From Myxococcales bacterium (GTDB lineage: Bacteria; Myxococcota; Bradymonadia; REDH01), in contig JAGWVZ010000024.1 in the NCBI GenBank assembly GCA_018970625.1, positions 1-17,039 on the forward strand: DNA of 17,039 nucleotides. The letters are read 5' to 3'. A program made the translations under genes and the position numbers. Positions 15,080 to 17,039 of the stretch are shown piece by piece. Position 1 is the stretch's first letter; each line of letters starts with the position of its first letter. Below the pieces are notes generated by a model. The model had not been told where the DNA came from. It saw nothing but the letters and a program-made list of their open reading frames with translations, and searched no databases.

Positions 15080-15213
15080 CGGGGCGTTCCGGGGGCCGGG
15101 GCTGCGTGGACGGGTGCGTGGTTAGCGCGGTGATGGGTGAAGGGCAAGAGGTCGTAGTGCGCGATGAACGTCATGTGCGCGAAGGACGCCATCAGCGGGG
15201 CAACGAGGCACAT
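15076..15213 (-). CDS. Small ORF coupled to bioB, or gene remnant
   Basis: A 45-residue minus-strand frame starts at ATG 15213. It begins [20 protein letters not shown] and ends in APAPGTPR. Its TGA overlaps the bioB ATG as ATGA, the usual arrangement of coupled genes. By hand count, G+C at codon position 3 is about 84 percent, clearly above position 1 (about two thirds) and position 2 (about half), the pattern of coding DNA in this genome. The 5' end falls inside the 110-bp repeat (copy A). It may therefore be an intact leader peptide or the 3' remnant of a gene cut by repeat expansion. AAAGG lies only three bases before the ATG, which is too close for an ideal start. I do not recognise the sequence. 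Confidence 0.35.
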   Translation of the reverse strand: MCLVAPLMASFAHMTFIAHYDLLPFTHHRANHAPVHAAPAPGTPR

Positions 15214-15236
15214 AAACCTTTGATGTAAATAAGGAA

Positions 15237-15266
15237 ATGGCCGACACGGTGGTCGGCCGCTACGGT
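15237..15266 (-). repeat. GTAG-type REP-like palindromic element, copy 2
   Basis: The stem is GGCCGAC (15239-15245) with GTCGGCC (15252-15258) around loop ACGGTG. GTAG precedes the palindrome on the minus strand, with a C where copies 1 and 3 have T. It is one base different from the core at 958. Confidence 0.7.
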
Positions 15267-15346
15267 CGTTGGGTCAACCGTGTCGGAAGGCACGAAGGGG
15301 TAACGCGAACAGAACAAGCACATAACCCGTTGATGTAAATAAGGAA

Positions 15347-15376
15347 ATGGCCGACACGGTGGTCGGCCACTACGGT
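15347..15376 (-). repeat. GTAG-type REP-like palindromic element, copy 3
   Basis: The 8-bp stem TGGCCGAC (15348-15355) pairs with GTCGGCCA (15362-15369) around loop ACGGTG. The 30-bp core is identical to copy 1 at 958, and the orientation is the same. Confidence 0.7.
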
Positions 15377-15452
15377 CATGGGGTCAACGCCGGTGGTATG
15401 AACGAACGGGCCCGGGAAAGCCCTGACCCCAGCCCATGCGGTGTGCGACTGA

Positions 15453-16328
15453 TTACACCGCCGCCCTGCGCGCCAGCTCGGCGCGGACTTCGTCGGGGGT
15501 GGCGGGTTCGCGGCCGGCGGCGCGGGCGACTTTGACGAGCTCTTCAATGAGCTGGCCGTTGCCGGTCGTGCGGGAGCCGTCGGGCAGATAGAAGGTGTCT
15601 TCGACGCCGGTGCGGAGGTTGCCGCCGAGCTCGGCCGAGCGGCGGTGCAGCGCCCAGACCTCTTCGCGGCCGATGGCGATGGTTTGCCAGGCGGCGCCTT
15701 CGGGGAGCTCGTCGACCAGCAGCGGCAGCCACTCGGGTTTGGCGGGCATGCCCGATGCGACGCCCATGACGAACGAGACCGAATAAGGCGGCTTCAGAAT
15801 GCCATTGCGGCGGAACATATCGATGCTGCGCACGATGCCGGTGTCGAAGCACTCGCACTCGGGCACGACGTTCAAGTCGTTCATTTCCTTCAGGAAACGC
15901 TCGATCTTGTCGACGGTGTTCGAGAACAGGAGCGGGGGCCAGGCCCACTGGCCGTCGCTGCGCAGCTTCAGGTAATTCAGCGAGCCCGCGTTCATGGCGG
16001 CCATTTCGGGGCGTACGCGGCGAAGGCACTCCACCGGGCCCGAGATGTCGTCGTCCATGACGCCAGTGGTCAGGTTTAGCACCACGCCGGGGCAGCGCGC
16101 GCGAATGGCGTCGCAGATGGCCCCGGCGACATCGGGGTCCCAGGTGGGCAGGTGGCCCATGCCGGGTTCCTGCATGCGAAAGTGGATGTGCATGATGGAC
16201 GCGCCGGCAATAAAGGCCTCGTGCGCGGATTGCGCCATCTCTTCGGGAGTGACGGGCACCGGATGCTGCTTCGGGTTGGTCAAGACGCCTGTAAGTGCAC
16301 AGGATACAATGACTTTATCGGGGGACAT
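15453..16328 (-). CDS. BKACE family enzyme (DUF849, beta-keto acid cleavage)
   Basis: A 291-residue member of the beta-keto acid cleavage family. Characterised relatives, such as 3-keto-5-aminohexanoate cleavage enzyme, condense a beta-keto acid with acetyl-CoA and split it to acetoacetate and a new CoA ester. The TIM-barrel landmarks are present: VIVSCALTGVLTNP at the N terminus, IMHIHFR with metal ligands H47 and H49, LNLTTG (85-90), and GVEDTFYLPDG with the third metal ligand E243. The exact substrate cannot be read from sequence; the family is diverse. ATG 16328 is chosen because GGAG lies seven bases upstream and the homology begins there; the frame itself extends to 16379. It precedes bioB on the same strand but is separated by 373 bp of repeats, so co-transcription is doubtful. 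An operator-like palindrome lies 38 bp upstream. Confidence 0.92.
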   Translation of the reverse strand: MSPDKVIVSCALTGVLTNPKQHPVPVTPEEMAQSAHEAFIAGASIMHIHFRMQEPGMGHLPTWDPDVAGAICDAIRARCPGVVLNLTTGVMDDDISGPVECLRRVRPEMAAMNAGSLNYLKLRSDGQWAWPPLLFSNTVDKIERFLKEMNDLNVVPECECFDTGIVRSIDMFRRNGILKPPYSVSFVMGVASGMPAKPEWLPLLVDELPEGAAWQTIAIGREEVWALHRRSAELGGNLRTGVEDTFYLPDGSRTTGNGQLIEELVKVARAAGREPATPDEVRAELARRAAV

Positions 16329-16366
16329 CGCGTTCTCCGTATCGCAGCGGCGCTCGGCCAGACCAA

Positions 16367-16384
16367 GGTGAGCAAACACTCACC
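16367..16384. promoter_or_regulatory. Operator-like palindrome upstream of the BKACE gene
   Basis: GGTGAG (16367-16372) and CTCACC (16379-16384) are perfect inverted arms around CAAACA. A second imperfect dyad, TCACCGCCG with CGGCGTGA around GTATCA (16380-16402), overlaps it. Both lie in the 170-bp divergent region between the BKACE gene and the next plus-strand gene, a likely place for a repressor or activator. The regulator is unknown. Confidence 0.35.
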
Positions 16385-16498
16385 GCCGGTATCACGGCGT
16401 GAATCCGAGCGCAACGCCGGACGATGAGCACGTCACACTGGACATTGCCCGCCGATTCCTGAATGCCATGACGACCTGCCTCTTTCCCTGTTGCTGAC

Positions 16499-17039
16499 AT
16501 GTTTGAAGGCTTGCAACCCGCCCATTTTGTCGTCTTTGCAGCGATTCTGGCGATCGTGGTGTGGTCATTCTGGGGTGTCGTCGGCAACAGCCTGCGACGT
16601 ATGCGCATGCGCAAGGCCATGGAGTCCATGGGTGCCACGGCAGCGGTAGCCGAGCTGAGCGCGGGAGAGCTGGCGTGGTCGCTGGGTGGTCGGCGCTGGA
16701 CGTTTCGGCAGCCGCGATACGGCGGGTATGTACAGCTGCTGGCCGAGCGACTTGTGGGCAGAAAAGCGGTTGGTGACGAAAGCGGGGCGGTGTTGGATTT
16801 CGAGCCGGATTACGCGTTCGCGTACGAACCGATAACTGGACCTGCAGACTGGGGCTGCACGGGGATCGCCTCCTGGAAATCTGACGAATTTAGCGCAGAG
16901 ATGGTTGCGGGCACCGAAGATGCGAAGGATTTTTATGTATCCGTTTCGGATTATTTGTTTGAGTCGTGTCTGTCTCTGACCAACGGCCTGGCCATCGATT
17001 TTACGCGCGATTCCCTTCATGCGCTGGGGGTGGGGCACG
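16499..17039 (+). CDS. Membrane-anchored hypothetical protein (partial, open at the edge)
   Basis: A plus-strand frame starts with ATG at 16499 and has no stop up to the window end: 180 codons. Residues 9-29 (HFVVFAAILAIVVWSFWGVV) form one membrane helix. A basic segment follows (RRMRMRK), then a soluble part with AWSLGGRRWTFRQPRYGGYV and later DWGCTGIASWKSDEFSAEM. By the positive-inside rule the soluble part would be cytoplasmic. I do not recognise the family. No strong Shine-Dalgarno is visible. It diverges from the BKACE gene. A minus-strand frame over the same bases is most likely its shadow. Confidence 0.65.
   Translation, partial: MFEGLQPAHFVVFAAILAIVVWSFWGVVGNSLRRMRMRKAMESMGATAAVAELSAGELAWSLGGRRWTFRQPRYGGYVQLLAERLVGRKAVGDESGAVLDFEPDYAFAYEPITGPADWGCTGIASWKSDEFSAEMVAGTEDAKDFYVSVSDYLFESCLSLTNGLAIDFTRDSLHALGVGH

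Larger units (their letters stand above)
15208..15388. repeat. 110-bp-period tandem duplication carrying two REP copies
   Basis: Two 71-bp segments, 15208-15278 and 15318-15388, are about 90 percent identical and lie 110 bp apart. Each starts GCACATAA, continues TTGATGTAAATAAGGAAATG, holds one REP palindrome and ends at GGGTCAAC. The 39 bases between them are not repeated. In copy A, CCGACACGGT (15241-15250) also pairs perfectly with ACCGTGTCGG (15277-15286), an alternative to the REP hairpin. This block fills most of the 373-bp spacer between the BKACE gene and bioB. The remaining bases, 15389-15452, show nothing I can name. Confidence 0.92.

Noticed and set aside
14348..15133. A 261-codon plus-strand frame opposite bioB
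   Set aside because: It is a low-complexity Gly/Val/Ala frame antisense to a clear biotin synthase; it is the usual shadow of a GC-rich gene.

Overview
The window is about 17 kb of GC-rich bacterial chromosome. Most genes have G/C-rich third codon positions, short spacers and Sec or lipoprotein-type signal peptides. The content fits a Gram-negative proteobacterium or a myxococcus-like relative: SufS/SufE, BioB, a BKACE enzyme, PEGA and PPC repeats, a SUMF1-type lipoprotein and a periplasmic transglycosylase. The phylum cannot be fixed from this sequence alone. I see no rRNA, tRNA, CRISPR array, phage module, insertion sequence or transposase. The window is cut through a gene at each end.

Layout. 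Positions 1-567 (minus) hold the N-terminal transmembrane part of an ABC exporter. Positions 568-1150 hold a 75-bp tandem repeat that ends in a palindromic GTAG-type REP element; a possible 132-residue repeat protein reads through it. Positions 1151-3840 (plus) hold sufS, sufE and an alpha/beta hydrolase whose start abuts the sufE stop (TAAATG). These SufS and SufE proteins make and relay the sulfane sulfur used for Fe-S cluster assembly; sufBCD are not here. Positions 3938-7382 (plus) hold four more proteins: a Met-rich protein of unknown function, a SUMF1-domain lipoprotein without the usual catalytic cysteines, a membrane-anchored DUF1499 protein and a secreted lytic-transglycosylase-like protein. 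A convergent 628-residue GT-C-like membrane protein follows (7513-9399, minus).

Positions 9580-13952 (plus) form an envelope group: a secreted PEGA/PPC repeat protein, a secreted protein with four EF-hands, and an Ala/Pro-rich lipoprotein with PEGA-like ends. The EF-hand gene has the clearest ribosome binding site in the window. Its upstream region carries three TACAAA repeats about one helical turn apart, plus a dyad. Positions 14087-16328 (minus) hold bioB and a BKACE (DUF849) enzyme, separated by a spacer with two more REP copies inside a 110-bp tandem duplication. A small ORF with coding-like base periodicity sits directly upstream of bioB and overlaps its start by ATGA. The window ends in a plus-strand membrane-anchored protein that is still open at the edge.

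Nothing here can be called a proven new system. The best leads are the REP family with its two local amplifications, the possible repeat protein made from it, the coupled small ORF at bioB, and the secreted PEGA/PPC plus EF-hand group with its upstream repeat-type control region.
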